Below are positions 42,091 through 54,510 of a DNA stretch of 64,000 nt, piece by piece. The notes beneath the pieces are model-generated. The model saw only the letters and a list, made by a program, of their open reading frames with translations, did not search any database and had not been told where the DNA came from. Each line of letters starts with the position of its first letter. The stretch's first letter is position 1. A program made the position numbers and the translations under genes. Source of the DNA: Sanderia malayensis (Eukaryota; Cnidaria; Scyphozoa; Semaeostomeae; Pelagiidae); the NCBI GenBank assembly GCA_013076295.1, contig RQOL01000139.1, positions 62,001 to 126,000 of the forward strand, in the 5' to 3' direction.

Positions 42091-42485
42091 CTGAAATGGT
42101 CAGGAGGAAGTGACTCAGAAGACTTCGCTTTTGATTCTTTATAAAGACAAACTCTTGTATCGACAAGTGACTCTTGGGCTCTTCCATTATAGATAACAGT
42201 TTGAACAAATTTAGAGACATTTTGGTGTCCGTGTTCCGAAAGAACTCCGTGACAACCAAGCGAATCGAGTAGGCTAAGACCGGATTTACATTTCATGAGC
42301 TTTTTTATGACTTTCACATTGCCTATGACAAGCAAAGCAGATGTCGTATCACACCCGGTAAGAGCATGGATGCGAGGGAGCTTCTGAGACAGGTTGTCAC
42401 CTAGGTACTGTACGATTTTTCCAACATCAACGTATTTGTCATGCTCGATCTTCATATGCCAGTTTGAATTAGGTTTTCGTATCAA
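42091..42485 (-). pseudogene. GCDTTS-family protein fragment
   Basis: Contains LPRIHALTGCDTTSALLV and GNVKVIKKLM, then QNVSKFVQTVIYNG. It is related to the palindrome gene at 7544 (IPAISGCDTTSYFYKAGKV) with moderate divergence. No start; it runs into LINE sequence at its end. This family is common in cnidarian genomes as uncharacterised repetitive genes, as far as I recall. The motif resembles part of the FEN1-type nuclease fold (inference). Confidence 0.5.
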
Positions 42486-42489
42486 TCTG

Positions 42490-42835
42490 ACGACCGGTGC
42501 TCAGGTGACGTTGAGCACCGGTCAAAATCCAGCTGATTGGCCAATTCTCCATTTCACTATGGGTAATTTACTCCCCGACCGGTGCTCGGAATATAGCGAC
42601 AGCGCTTAATTTTGTTGGCCCTTGGAATTTTCAAATCGAATACTGGTTGCTGGTATCTCAATTCTCCGGAATAGTTTGTTCCGATAAATACACGGCAACA
42701 GTGCAAAAAGACATTTGCTCACAATTTGATAATACCCAAAGAATATTTCTAGACTAAAGTGATTATTATCAGTTCTTCTATATGCATGAACTGGTCCTCA
42801 AAGGTGACCAAAAAATCTGACCGGTGCTCAAGAAC
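42490..42835. repeat. GACCGGTGCTCA inverted motifs
   Basis: The 12-mer gaccggtgctca and its complement form a hairpin at 42490-42522, and the motif recurs at 42578 and 42818. Probably the termini of a small fold-back or MITE-type repeat; boundaries unclear. Confidence 0.5.
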
Positions 42836-43404
42836 CCTTCACACCCCTCTGGATCCGCTACTGGTACTGTATGTATTTTATACATTTTTGATGTTGTGGA
42901 ATCTTAAAATTAAAGTTGAAACTGAAGGCAGTTTTTCAGTAAAAGCGGCGTCATAAAGTCGAATGCACCATCAATGTTGCGTCAACTACATGGCCAGATA
43001 TCTCCTGTTTGCGGGAAAAGCAACCCCTGTCGTACACTTCAATCAGTTGTATATTATATTGTACCTCGCTTTGATCATTTAAGGGGTGAACGTAGATCAG
43101 TCAAAACAACCACACAACAACAACAACCAACCAAAATCGATATATTTCAATCGATCATTTCTGAACAGATACCAAACAATACACAGGATGCGCCAAATGT
43201 AAGTAATAACAGGGAATGGAATGTAGATACGGTGCAGAATAGAAATTTTAACAGATAAGAACCAGGGAGAGTAGCACCATTCGATGAGGACCTTCCCATC
43301 ATAACAGAAGGGTGGTGTTATATGAACCATGGAAATATTATCGAAGAAAGAACAAAATTACAATTCGTAACATAACGTCCATCATTTACAGGAGGGGGGA
43401 ACTA
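42836..43404. other. No gene recognised
   Basis: Sequence without identifiable coding or repeat structure. Confidence 0.35.
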
Positions 43405-43600
43405 GATCGAAAATTGAAGTCAAAATGTTTGCTTGAGTAGTTTCCAAACAAATTTTTTTCTTAATTTCCTGCGTTCAATCCTGAAAATTAGATTCAGGAT
43501 ATTTTATGTCCAGGAGTTAAAAAACGTGAATAGTCAATAAAATTAGCTATTCAGTTTTGCTCAAGCTCAACTTTTAGGTTCGCGAAGTTTGACTTTAATA
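43405..43600 (+). repeat. Dispersed repeat, copy 1
   Basis: Similar, with substitutions and small indels, to the complement of 56359-56513: 'gatcgaaaattgaagtc', 'tttgcttgagt', 'gcgttcaatcctgaaaatta', 'ttttgctcaagctcaactt', 'aagtttgactttaa'. Family not identified. Confidence 0.7.
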
Positions 43601-44248
43601 GATTTTAATAACATTAGCCAGGAACTATATGACATCTTTAATAATGGGTGTTGAAAATCTGGACCAATACCCCAAGCAACTGACAAAAGGCAATTTAAAA
43701 CAAAACGTATATTCGCACAAAAATAAAAACGACCCTTTACAAATATAACTTGACTTATTTGCCGTAAACTGTATTGTTAATAATATCAAGTTTACTGATC
43801 GTTTCGTTTTGCCATTAATTTTGTATTGGGCCATTGAACTTAGTTTTATTAAATTTTTCTGACTTGAACTGGATGCTTCTCTAATTTCATAATCTTCATA
43901 AATTTCGTAAAAATCCGTAGAACTGTGTTGTGTTCTTAATCAGTCACAGTTTTAAGGTTTTTGGATCCAGCAACACTTATTTTCCGATTTCTCGTCGGTT
44001 GGTTAGGCTTGTCGGCAAATCAGCCAATCGGAATTCTTCAAAAATCCACCTCCCTCTGGCCTTTGATATCTAGCACCAACCCAGTCAGAACGGCGTCCAA
44101 ACATGCAACGGGCTTAAAAACGGAAACATTTTCATTACATTTCGGAGAGAAAAGCTTTTGACACAGACTATGTTGGTAAATACAAAATAGTGAAGGCTTA
44201 TTTGTATTTCAAAGATGAATTTGTTTCCCAAATTGTGTCATTCCCAGT

Positions 44249-44615
44249 GGGTAATACGACGTTGATTTGATGTGGATATGAGGTTGAAATTTGGTTAGCA
44301 CATTGATCAACGTCTGTTCAACGTTTTATCAACGTCGACATCTCAACACGAAAAAAACGTTGAGATATTTCGTTGATACTACGTTGAATGAACGTTGAAT
44401 AGATTTTAGTATTTTACTAACATCGATCGAATTGTGAAGCTTGATGTGAATAAATATCTCATATGATAAAAAGTTTACTATTGCTATGAAAGCAAAGTTC
44501 AAGACAGGCTTTTGTCAACGTTGAAGACCAACGTCGAAACAACGTTTGTCTTGCAACCATTTATCAATGTTCGCATTATGTTCTTGAATCAACGTTTATT
44601 CAACGTTATTTCTAC
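44249..44615. repeat. AACGTTGA-rich repeat (probable MITE)
   Basis: More than ten copies of 'caacgt' or 'acgttga' in both orientations, e.g. 'gttcaacgttttatcaacgtcgac' near one end and 'atcaacgtttattcaacgtt' near the other. Looks like a small inverted-repeat element; exact ends not resolved. Confidence 0.5.
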
Positions 44616-44967
44616 GTACGTCTACCCCAAGCACTTATTATTTATTTCACAATTTTTCATTCAACATAATCCTCTTACAAGCTCATAACAGAGCTTAACT
44701 TATTCCTCGTATTTGGAACAGCGCAAGTTTCGTGTAGATAAATAAAAACAAACTTTATATTTGCAATAATTAATTGTAAATTCATCCTTCTATGTTTACA
44801 CAACCTCTGCAAGGTCGCAAATTATTCCCGCCTGTCCTTTTGTTTTGCTTTTGTGGCGCCAAAATGAAGGCACTATTCTTTTGTTCCCAAGTATCAAATT
44901 TTTCGCACTTTTTAACAGAGTTTCGATGTGAGGGATTTTTGGCGGTTAGTTCAATGTTTGAAATTTA

Positions 44968-45546
44968 GCCCCCGTTTACACGGTACCCGTCAAACTTTTA
45001 GCCGTGCAAGTTTTTGCACGGATAGCTGTACAGGTCAAGTATTTGTACGGATAGGCCTCCCGTTTACACGATCGTTTTTGCTAGCTGGCTTTCTTTGCTC
45101 GTCATGCGCAGTATGCTTTTTCATAAATCTTTGGCGCCAAGTCGAAATACTTTTCGTGTGTGGTGAGTGAAATGATTTGTTGTCTGGATTTCTATGAAAC
45201 TTACGATCTTTTTTTATTTCTGAAAGTTCAGCTTCGTCGTAAATAATAAGAAAACTGCTTTTAAACTTTGAGCGCCAAATCCAACATTTTCAAACTGCCT
45301 CCTTTAACTGGACTTTTTCACTTCTTTATGAATCCGTAAAAATATTTCCACGGCTAGAAGTGTTTCCACGGTACCGTTCAAATATTTGACTACTCAAGTT
45401 GTCAACTGGTTCTCTTCCTAGCAGGACAAGATTTTGCACGGCTATCCGTACAAATATTTATACGGATAGCCGATCTCGTGTAAACGCAACCCCTATCCGT
45501 ACAAAAACTTGAACGGCTACTTGATCGGTACCGTGTAAACGGGGCC
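44968..45546. mobile_element. Harbinger-type MITE (579 bp)
   Basis: Inverted ends GCCCCCGTTTACACGGTACC / GGCCCCGTTTACACGGTACC, with TTA on both sides (44965-44967; 45547-45549). Further inverted words ('gcacggatag', 'gtacggatag') fill the first and last 120 bp. No coding capacity. The TTA duplication fits the PIF/Harbinger group. Confidence 0.8.
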
Positions 45547-45549
45547 TTA

Positions 45550-46428
45550 ATGTACAAGTATTGCTTGACAGAAAAGCTTACTAACATCTGAGAGAAATAT
45601 ATTTGAGTAAAGTTACACTGGCATTGTAATTTTAAAGCTGTGTTCTGCAAAAGTCTCAACCATTTAGTTGCTTTGATACTTGGAGAAGGATGGAAAGCAA
45701 AAATTGCAACAGAAAATATATCAAATCCAAGAACTCCATTTGGTAAGTCTTGTATTTTCAAGCTTTTATGAACATCAATTATTCAAATTTAATGCTTCAG
45801 TGTACCATTTGTTTCATTTTATTTAGTGTCTTTGTCTCTTTTCATTCAGTCATTTGTCTTTTGTTTTTGTCACAGCTTAATTATTTTTGTTTCAGTGTCT
45901 CTAGGTTAGTTACGTTCCATAGTATTTTGCATTTAATTTACTTTATTTTAGCTATGATAATTAGTTTTTCACACTTGAGTAATTATATTTTTCACATAAA
46001 GACAGTTTTTCTCATCATATCCACTCATGTTATGAGAAGGATTGATGAAGGATCTGGATGTATACAAGATATTTTTTAGCAAAAGACGAATAATCAAACA
46101 AATTACTATGTACAGATTTCATAGCTTTTTTGTGTGAGCCATTTTGGCCTTGGTTTGTCCGATTTAGTCATTTTATTTCCATTTTCTTATCTAATTTCCA
46201 TTATCAACTATTTAATCGATTATTGAGCCATGTACGAATATGTTTAGTATCAAATTAATTTCCTCAATTATTACTAGGTCATTTAGCTTTGTAAATATTT
46301 TTCATTTTCAGTCTGAACATATATTATATATCAAAAAATGTTACAAACCGTGTCAGTAGAATCTGTGCAGAACAATCCTTTCCTCTTCTGGCATCCAGAA
46401 ACACAACATTTATCTTTCCCCATATTTT
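45550..46428. other. No gene recognised
   Basis: AT-rich; no domain, repeat end or exon supported. Confidence 0.35.
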
Positions 46429-47310
46429 AGAGAACTGGAAGAAACCTTGGAAGGACACGATGGAGGAGTTAGATGTGGTGGGAGAACAGTTACTGACCTG
46501 AGGTTTGCGGATGACATCGATATGCTGGAAGAAAATGAAGAGAGTTTGAAAGAGGTCACAAAGAGATTGGAAACAACATCGAAGAGGTACGGCATGGAGA
46601 TCAGCACGGAAAAGAGCAAAGTAATGGTAACGGGCAAGAACGAGATGACAGAGAACCAGGCTGTGAATGTGACAGTGGACGGAGTGCAGCTGGGTCAAGT
46701 GAAGAGCTTTACTTACCTTGGCGCGCGCATCGACGAGAATGGGACGTCCGAAATGGAAGTAAGAGTGCGGATTGGAAGGGCAACAAGTGCGTTAGCGAAA
46801 ATGGACAACATCTGGAGAGCGAGAGAGATAAAGTTGAAGACGAAACTCGTCCTTATGAGAGCAGTTGTGGTTGCAACACTATTGTATGCATGCGAAAGTT
46901 GGACAGTGAGCAAAGGGGATGAGAAAAGGCTGAGAGCGTTCGAGATGAAAACATACAGGAGACTGCTAGGCATCTCATGGAAAGACAAGAAAACCAATGA
47001 GTGGGTAATGGCAAGAGTAACAGAGGTCTATGGGCAGGAGTTGGAGGGATTTGCAGAGATGATGAAGAAAAGGAAGTTGAAATTCTACGGACAGGAGGTG
47101 AGAAGAGGAGGATTACTAAGAGCGGTCATCGAAGGAGGAACAGAAGGGAGAAGAGGCAGAGGAAGACCACAAGGGAACTGGCAGGAGAACTTGAAGGATT
47201 GGAGTGGAAGGAGTTTGGGGGAGTTGAAGGAGCTGGCGAAAGACCGAGAACGCTGGAAAGATATAGTGTTCAAATGGGTGCACCCACGGCCGATACGGCC
47301 ACGGAGATGA
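46429..47310 (+). pseudogene. RTE-like LINE ORF2, 3' half
   Basis: The frame enters at LEETLEGHDGGVRCGGRTVTD and reaches LRFADDIDMLEE (FADD catalytic pair of RT), then KSFTYLGARID and LLYACESWTV. It ends with GRGRPQGNWQENLKDWSGRS and stop, the usual C-terminal signature of RTE/BovB-like elements. The 5' part is absent (5'-truncated insertion). The frame downstream of the truncation has no stop, so the insertion is fairly young. Confidence 0.82.
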
Positions 47311-47330
47311 TGATGATGATGATGATATTT
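47307..47330. repeat. (ATG)n tail of the RTE-like LINE
   Basis: About seven GAT/ATG units immediately after the stop codon. Short tandem repeats at the 3' end are typical of RTE elements in place of poly(A). Confidence 0.85.
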
Positions 47331-48211
47331 TAGGCCAGGCTATATTGGCGGTAGGAACCAACTCAGAGCGGAGAAATTTAAATGAACATTTTCAAGTAGC
47401 TACGGACATGGGTAGATAGAAAAGTGATGGTGAACGAGGAACTGCTGGGGTTTAAGGAGTAAAAACGGGGGTTAAAGGCAATCACTTCAACTTTTTGCCT
47501 CTGCGGAGGAGCAGTTGTCAATTTTCACTTTTTCTACTGTTAAAGCAGCGATTCCTTTTCTAATGATGGACGCAGGAACTATTTTGATTCTCCCTGTGTA
47601 AATGCTAACTTTTTGCTATAATTACAATAGTCACGTGATCAATTATCCCTTTTTTACCTTATTTGGAATCACCGCTGCAGGGCAGTATGAAGGGTCAAAA
47701 GTATATTCAGGTTGTGCTACTGTTGAAAAAAACGATAAATAAATGTTAAACTACCAGGAAAAGGGGAGTTTGTTGACCATACGGGGGCACGAGCCCCCCG
47801 AGCGCCCTTACTCCAGTCTTGTTTTAAGACGTTATCGAGCTGTAAGATGGGCTAAGATAAGATTGTGGAAACTGGGTTACATGAAAGGAAAATCAGTTTA
47901 TAATCACTTTGTAATGAATCAACAGTTTCATTTAAAAACACATGGCTACGCGGGGGAGTATAAAACGTGATAGGTTCTTCACGTCATTGCAACTTACTAA
48001 GGTTTAAATATCTATGCAGTTTCTGTGCAATCTACTTCACACATCCTTTTTGAAAGAGCCATAACATAAGTAGGCTATTGTGTAAGCAGTCTACAGTTCA
48101 TAACACCAAATTCTGAAGGGATACAATCAAATGAATTCAATACACTGACTGAATAGGACATAGAGCATGAATAACCGATCAAATAGGCCATGAGCTGGTC
48201 GTCATGACGGC

Positions 48212-49339
48212 ATGGATGGTTTTAGCTATATCCTTCACTATCAAATCAAAGACTGTCAGTACAGTAATATCAAAGCTTTGTCCGAAATTAACAAAAAAAA
48301 AATATGTGCTGCTAAAGTTACCTGCTTGCGTCTTGGTGGCAAAAATCTCCATGAAGAGCAATGCAATTTAATACCTGAGGAAATTTACCCAAATATACAT
48401 GGAGTTCACTTAGAGCCTTACTTTAAGAAGTTTACAAAGATCTTGTCAAAAAGCCCTCACAGGAGCTTGCGCTGAAGTTAACCTGCGTCCACAACGGCTG
48501 AGTAGTGCAGCTCAGACAGACTGGATATATACCCAAAAGAAAACAGGTTTTGCAAAAAATATCGACTAAAGAGGCAACAAAAACATTTTTTGCTAATTAC
48601 AATCACTACCAAGCAGGCGGAGCTGACATTGAAACAAGCCACAGAGGCAAATTATGATCAGATCTTGTATTATGAAATCAAAGACCTGGCTCTCATAACT
48701 AAAGAGTTCAAATACCACGAGTTCTGTTATAAGGAATTACCAGAAGGAAATAGGTTTGCCAAGAAATGGCAGTGACAAACGATCAAGCGAAAGGTGACTA
48801 TGATGAGGCTGTGATTAAATGCTTAAATGAGCATGTGTTGGGTCAAAATCAAGCAGTGTTGATGTCCATTTTGCATGAAATTTATAGATTGAATTCAACT
48901 GACACTAGATACAGAAGCAGGCTTAAAGGCAGAATTCTGTCAGACTTCAAAGATAAATTGTATTTTCTCATTATTGATAAAAAACACGCCTGAAGTTGTG
49001 ATAAATCGAGAAGCTATAGAGGCGCACACTTTGTTTAACGAAAATGCACACATCGGAGAACAAGCTGCCATTCTTCTTCGTAACGACATTGTAAAATACG
49101 CCAAATCTATTCCAGAACTTTCCTGGCCTATAGAGTTGGACGAACGGAATTTTGTCGAAAGACAACGTCCTGAAAACTTAACGATCAATTATTGTATGAA
49201 TAAACAAACATGCCAGGATATAAAAGAAACTAAACGTATCGTGCATAGCCCTTCATCAGTAGTGGTGAAGAAAAGAACGCAAAGGGCGGTTAAGCCGCAG
49301 AAATCGAAAGTACGAAAAATAGAAAAAAAGAATGTGTAA
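48212..49339 (+). pseudogene. Broken member of an uncharacterised cnidarian repeat-gene family
   Basis: In consecutive pieces: GGKNLHEEQCNLIPEEIYPN and IHGVHLEPYFKKFTKIL (48320-48450); then EANYDQILYYEIKDLALITK followed by EFKYHEFCYKEL (48640-48750); then AVIKCLNEHVLGQNQAVLMS (48800-48870), TDTRYRSRLKGRIL, and EVVINREAIEAHTLFN and YAKSIPELSWPIELDE (49000-49150). The order agrees with a protein family I recall from cnidarian genomes ('xIHGIHxEPCYKKFT', 'EFKYHKxCYxxYT'), which also carries a GCDTTS-type region further on. At least three frame breaks. Function unknown. Confidence 0.5.
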
Positions 49340-50138
49340 TGGAATAAGACGTCGCAAGGAAAAGAGTAGCATAAGTAAAGCTGCGAAGGAGGAATAGATG
49401 ACGTAAAAGTAAAAAATTTCTATGAAAAAGAAAAATGTTTATTGAGTCCAACAGGGAAAAGCGTCCCAAGCTTAAAAATTAAACGTTTTTCTGTTTACTG
49501 CAAACAGGCGCCATCGTTAAACCGAGAACAGACATATCATCTATCGAGTGGCCAAGAAGGTTAAAATGCTTTGACACGTTGCTAAATTTGCACACAGGTT
49601 TTCTACCCTGTTGCTAAATTTGCAAACCTTTTGAGTACGTACGAATGATTGAAACCAGTTTAGGGCATTTCCTCGTATCGTATGCCATAATGGTTGAGTT
49701 TATATCTAATAGTATTTTGTGATCAATTGTATCAAAAACCCTAGCAAAATCTAAAAATATGCAACAAGATATCTTTTCTTATCTGAAGCCAATGTTAATT
49801 GGTAACAAAGGTCCAGAATTGCTTGCGAAGCAGATTTATTTTTTGAAAGCCAAATTGATGTGAAAACAGTTATGTTTTTATAAGAAATGTGTAAGCCTAT
49901 TCACACAGCAATTTGATTTTTTTGTGAAAATCACAATTAAGGCGAAGGAATTCTTCTCAATCTAGATTATACCTACCACTGGACGATCTCTACCTACATT
50001 TTTTGCAATTTATACAGTAGGTATATATCCCTACAACCTGTAATGCAAGAGGCAGAAAATCCCTACTGCAGGTAGAAATCCCTACGAGTGGCAACCCTAT
50101 GGACTGCAACTGCACGACACGATCGCTCAAGGAAGGAT
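49340..50138. other. No gene recognised
   Basis: Contains a short run of related words at 49970-50090 ('ccctac', 'tacctacc', 'gtaggta') but no coding feature. Confidence 0.35.
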
Positions 50139-50144
50139 GGATCT

Positions 50145-50318
50145 TATGGCAAGCGGATGTATATGGGGCGCCGATGCGGACAAAATTCCATACAAATTAA
50201 TTGTATTCTATTTTTGGAATATGTCTGCTGATATGCGGTTTTTCGTGGTGCATAAAATATTAGCATTCCGAATAAAATTTATTCGTTCTAATTTAAAATT
50301 ATTCGTTCTAATTAAAAT
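50145..50318 (+). repeat. Left TIR of IS3EU-like element
   Basis: 174 bp matching 54710-54881 inverted. The inner edge has a repeated 'aattattcgttctaatt' unit, two copies here and three in the right end. Confidence 0.92.
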
Positions 50319-50478
50319 ATCATGCGGATTAAAATGTTGTCATTGTAATAGAAAATATGTCATCAACATTAAATTTTATTGGCTTAGAGACCCATGGTGC
50401 AATTTTGCAATGCGCATGTCATGAAACTCAGCAGCGACTTTCTCTTCCTTTCTCATTTCCACACTGTTCTCATCCAAC

Positions 50479-52687
50479 ATGGAAGCATCGAATATACGCA
50501 ACACTGTTGATGCTGCATTGCAAGCTTTGCAAAACTTGAGAAGAGAAGATGTTATTGAAGGACGACGTGGTGAAGAGCAACCTACGTCAACATCGATGTC
50601 TGCAGAATTGAGAAGGGCGTTTCCAACTCTGCAGCGCCCAGCAAATAATCTTGCAGCAGAGGCAAGAGTATTTGTGCCATACTCAACTTCGAGACGAAGG
50701 CCCGTTAGATCATCGTCATCTGCATCCACAGCCACAAAGTCGAAAGACAAAATTGTGCACAAGGACTTGATCTTAATTCCAGATCCTGACGCCGATAAAG
50801 TTCCGATGCATGGCAAACGAATTGAGCTTGCAACAAATGGATACGTGATTCACGAGTTTCCGTTTCAAAAATCGTGGAACGAGCGCACCATGCGCGATAA
50901 AATTATACAAGCTTCGAAAGCAAGAATTTGCTTGCGTTCGAATACATAAAGGCTAGTAGCTTATACTTTTCACTCTTCGTGAAACTTTGAAGAAGATTGC
51001 AACTATGCCATACCATCATAAATCTTGGGATAAGCCCGAGGGTTTATTTCAGGGTGGCTTTGGAGGGGAGGGGGGCATAACATGATTGAAATAAATTGCA
51101 AAGTATAAATAAGCCAGGCACATAAACTGACCGAGGAAGCCTGTCTCTTGGATCCAAATTTCTCTGGTGGTGCATGACTTTTGCTCATTAGGTGAATATC
51201 AAGAGAACAATGACTCTGATAGTTTTTTTTGAACTTGCAGTTCTGTGAAAAAGGTTTTGTTCTGTTGACAGGCATCCTATGGGAATCTCATTTTGCCCAA
51301 TTTTGCAACTGGTTTGAAATTGAGTGGAAAGTTAATTTTGAAGATGTGTGGGCAGGGCGCAGTTTACATCCGATCTCTGGTGAATTTAGATGCTTCACTG
51401 TCAGAAGATGAACTGCTTTTTTCCCCGCTGTGTGATACTGATGGGCAATCTTATCACTCAGAAAGCAACCTTCCAGAAGTGATAAACACCCGATCTGCAG
51501 ATTTGGTCACACATTCAACATCTCCTGCCCATACGTATACTCTACCATTTCCACAAGAGTTTATGTGCACCGACATGACGAATGATCCATATGTAAACGC
51601 AAGTCGGACTTCCATTAACCTCAACGATGCTCCTTTCCCAGATAATGCATCACAAGCATCAACTGTTATGTTATCGGACAATGAACTGAAAAGCGTGATC
51701 ATACACAGAGCAACTTTGAAAGAGGATGTTATCCGTATTTTTGCTGATCCCAGTATCTTAACGTATGACTTAAATTTCACAATAATTGACAATAGAGGGA
51801 GAGAAGAGGAAGGTAAGGGTATTGGGGTGAGTAGAGAAGTGGTGTCTTCCTTCTGGACAGAGGTTTATAACTCGTTCACCTTGGGATTGCACGAGAAAGT
51901 TCCAGCTATAAGGCATGATCTGCAAATGAGAGAATGGGAGGCAATAGCACGTGTTCTCATCTATAGCCACCAAGTTGAATATCTGCCAAGCAAGCTGTGT
52001 GTTGCATTTCTAGCTAGCACCTTGTTTGGAGAAGGAGCAGTATCAGCAGAGATACTGCTAATGTCGTTTAAAAACTATATTGCCCTCGATGAAAAAGCTG
52101 TTCTGGAACAATGTTTTGCGGAGGCATTTGATACTAATGATGACGATTTGTTAGACTTTCTTTCGGCATACAGATGTTTTAAAACGCCGTCAAAAGATAA
52201 TGTGAAGAAGATAATTTTCGAACTAGCCCATCAAGAGATTATTCAAAAGCCACGTTATATATCCGATTGTTGGTCAAGAATAATGAACGAGCATAAACAT
52301 AAGCTCGGAATAAGAAATATGGATGATCTCAAATTGCTCATAAAGCAGAAAGAAGTCTCAGCCAAGAAAATTATAAAGCTTTTTCAATCAAATCCAGGGA
52401 ACGAAGCCGAAAGGGAAACAATGGAGCATTTGAAGCGGTTTGTAAAATCTTTGGATGCGAAGGATCTTGGCCTATTTCTGAAGCTACTCACTGGAAGCGA
52501 CGTCATCAGTGTCGACTTAATAGAGATCACATATACAAGCTTGCAGGGGGCAGCTCACAGACCAATTTTCCATACCTGTGGGCCTTTGCTGGAACTGCCG
52601 AGCACATACGACAGTTACAGTGACCTAGCAGAAGAAATGAACAACCTTCTGTTGAACGCTCGGGGAATATTTATTGACATAGTTTAG
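50479..52687 (+). CDS. Transposon-borne HECT-type E3 ubiquitin ligase (multi-exon)
   Basis: The first exon starts at 50479 (MEASNIRNTVDAALQAL) and carries a Ser/Arg-rich region and a conserved-looking segment KDLILIPDPDADKVP ... GYVIHEFPF ... KSWNERTM, up to about 50935; the donor is unresolved. The main exon begins after a TTGACAG acceptor at 51272 (ASYGNLILPNFATG ... CGQGAVYIRS) and runs to a stop at 52687. A HECT-like domain occupies about the last 330 residues: IDNRGREEEGKGIGVSREVV, a middle segment, and the C-terminal lobe RPIFHTCGPLLELPSTYDSY with the presumed catalytic Cys (HTC, about 36 residues from the end) and terminal FIDIV. HECT enzymes take ubiquitin on this Cys and pass it to a substrate. 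Similar HECT proteins are annotated in animals as G2/M-phase-specific-ligase-like. Its place between the TIRs makes it transposon cargo. Intact apart from the uncertain donor. Confidence 0.75.
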
Positions 52688-53020
52688 ACTGCAATTCGAG
52701 CTCCACCAAGTCCCCTGTCTAGTAAGCCTTGCTCTCGCACAAACGCACGTTTTTACGGTATATGGTTTTCGTTATTAAGATTTAATTGCATTTGTTTTGT
52801 TGGCATAGACCTTGTTGCGTTCTTTATCGTCTATAACTTTTATTATTAAGATTTAATAGCAGTTGTTTTGTTGGCATAGACTTATTACGGTTTGTTATCA
52901 CTTAGTCATACCAAGCATAAGTGCATTACTTTTCTATCTTCGTTTATAAACAGCATACAAGATATGAAGAGAGTTTTTGAAATTGACATTTTGTATAATA
53001 CTATAAATGAAAAAGATCGA
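52688..53020. other. Convergent intergenic region of the IS3EU-like element
   Basis: Between the 3' ends of the two genes; AT-rich. A pair of near-duplicate segments ('ttattaagatttaattgcatttgttttgttggcatagacc' type) occurs at about 52773 and 52840. Confidence 0.5.
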
Positions 53021-53196
53021 GTATCCGAATGTAAGTGCTGATTCCATGGTTTTGATCCTGTTCTAAGAGGTCTATAGTTCGCAAAATGTTTTGCACATGG
53101 TCTGGCACAAAGAAGTCAACATTGGGCACCAGAACTTGATATTGTTCTTCCAATATGTCCTCACTCCAATTAAGGTCTTTATCTTCGAATCCCGTC

Positions 53197-54510
53197 CTAG
53201 TAAGGCAAATCCTCTGTCAGTATTGAATCAATCTCTCTGAGTGATGTGTTAGCATTCCCAAGAGTACCTGATATGAAAAGCTGTTCTGGACTTGAATTAT
53301 GGGCAGTGCTCATTGGGTGGCTATTCCATTGCTGACAAAATTCTTGCAAAGCTCGGTGGATCCGCGGTAGGAAAACAAAGTGTAGCACAAATAAATGAAA
53401 CTCACTGCCCGTATCAAGAAGCCCTTCACGCTCAAGTGCTGTGAAAATGTCGATGTAGTGACCAAGGATGCCTTTGTAGACATCACCATGTATCCTTTCA
53501 ACCCGTACATTATGTACGGATCTTCCAGTTAGAATGCTGCCACGCCCAACACCTCTGTTTTGTAGCATATACTTTGCCACTCCAACATTCTCCAAACCAT
53601 GATCGGCTCTTACACGACTTGGGAGACCATATTTGGAAACACCTTCTTCAAACAATTCTAGCACCGTCTCTGCTCTATTGTTGTCTGCACATGATGCATA
53701 AATTACCATGCGGCTGTAACCATCGATACAGGCATGAATTACAATCCTCCATGATATCAATTTGTGATTGCCATCAATATGCCATAAGGAATTGGGAGCT
53801 GGGACAGAGTACTTCCTTCTGGATATTGTCTGACCCCATTGCAATGCAGTACCCACTGGGTCGACTTCTCGTAGTAACTCTCTCACTCTCCATCTTTGTA
53901 CTTTAATATTACGGCTTCTCAAAGCTCCAATCATTCTACTTTGACCAATATTTGGTGTTGTTCTCTGAATTGCAACCATGATACTCCGCAGTTCTTCTTT
54001 AGTTATTGCATTGTAATTCTCTTCTCCGATGCCCAACTCATGTGCGCGTCTGCGCACGGTTTTAGAGGAAACGCCCAAAAGTTTAGCTACGCTGGTCCAT
54101 GTAAAGTGCTTGCTTCTTAAAAACAAAAGTTGTTCTTCTTGAATATTAATCCGCGGGCGTCCCCGTCTGCCATCGTGAACTCTATCTACGGTGTACCTTT
54201 CAGCTTCATCACTGGACTGAGTTTCTATTAAACTTCTCACAAACCTCTTTATAGTAATAAACAGAGATTTCAAATCTAAAGCCTTCCTGTGAGCATCCGT
54301 GTTTGGAACAGTTTCTTCAAACATAATGGAAAACGCCATGCAGATGTTGTACAATCGGCTTCCGAGAATTTCAAGACGATCCATGGAGACATTCAAGGGA
54401 TTTGCTTCTATCATACCAATGTCTGCTAAAATAGATCTGCAACCTTGCACGAATGAGTCGAAGGTTCTTTGGCTTACATCAATGAGTTGAACATCTAATA
54501 TTTGGTTCAT
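53197..54510 (-). CDS. Integrase-type DDE transposase of the IS3EU-like element
   Basis: The first ATG is at 54510 ([11 protein letters not shown]), giving 437 residues; an upstream GTG-started extension has no support. A helix-turn-helix ([20 protein letters not shown]) lies at about 138-157. The rve-type core has Asp in [10 protein letters not shown] (about 246), Asp in [10 protein letters not shown] (about 303) and Glu in [12 protein letters not shown] (about 338), with the [11 protein letters not shown] context typical of this family. It would cut and join the TATGGC... termini. After the stop another frame stays open to about 53030 (GFEDKDLNWSEDILEEQY), which looks like the usual C-terminal tail, so a small intron or frameshift near 53200 is likely. 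The core appears intact. Confidence 0.88.
   Translation of the reverse strand: MNQILDVQLIDVSQRTFDSFVQGCRSILADIGMIEANPLNVSMDRLEILGSRLYNICMAFSIMFEETVPNTDAHRKALDLKSLFITIKRFVRSLIETQSSDEAERYTVDRVHDGRRGRPRINIQEEQLLFLRSKHFTWTSVAKLLGVSSKTVRRRAHELGIGEENYNAITKEELRSIMVAIQRTTPNIGQSRMIGALRSRNIKVQRWRVRELLREVDPVGTALQWGQTISRRKYSVPAPNSLWHIDGNHKLISWRIVIHACIDGYSRMVIYASCADNNRAETVLELFEEGVSKYGLPSRVRADHGLENVGVAKYMLQNRGVGRGSILTGRSVHNVRVERIHGDVYKGILGHYIDIFTALEREGLLDTGSEFHLFVLHFVFLPRIHRALQEFCQQWNSHPMSTAHNSSPEQLFISGTLGNANTSLREIDSILTEDLPY

Noticed and set aside
44249..44615. CRISPR-like array of AACGTTGA repeats
   Set aside because: Units occur in both orientations with irregular spacing and no unique spacers, in a eukaryotic repeat context.
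46324..47361. Minus-strand and overlapping plus-strand frames
   Set aside because: Shadows of the RTE-like LINE frame, whose RT motif and C-terminal signature are clear.
47743..47970. 75-codon plus-strand frame
   Set aside because: No recognisable motif; isolated.
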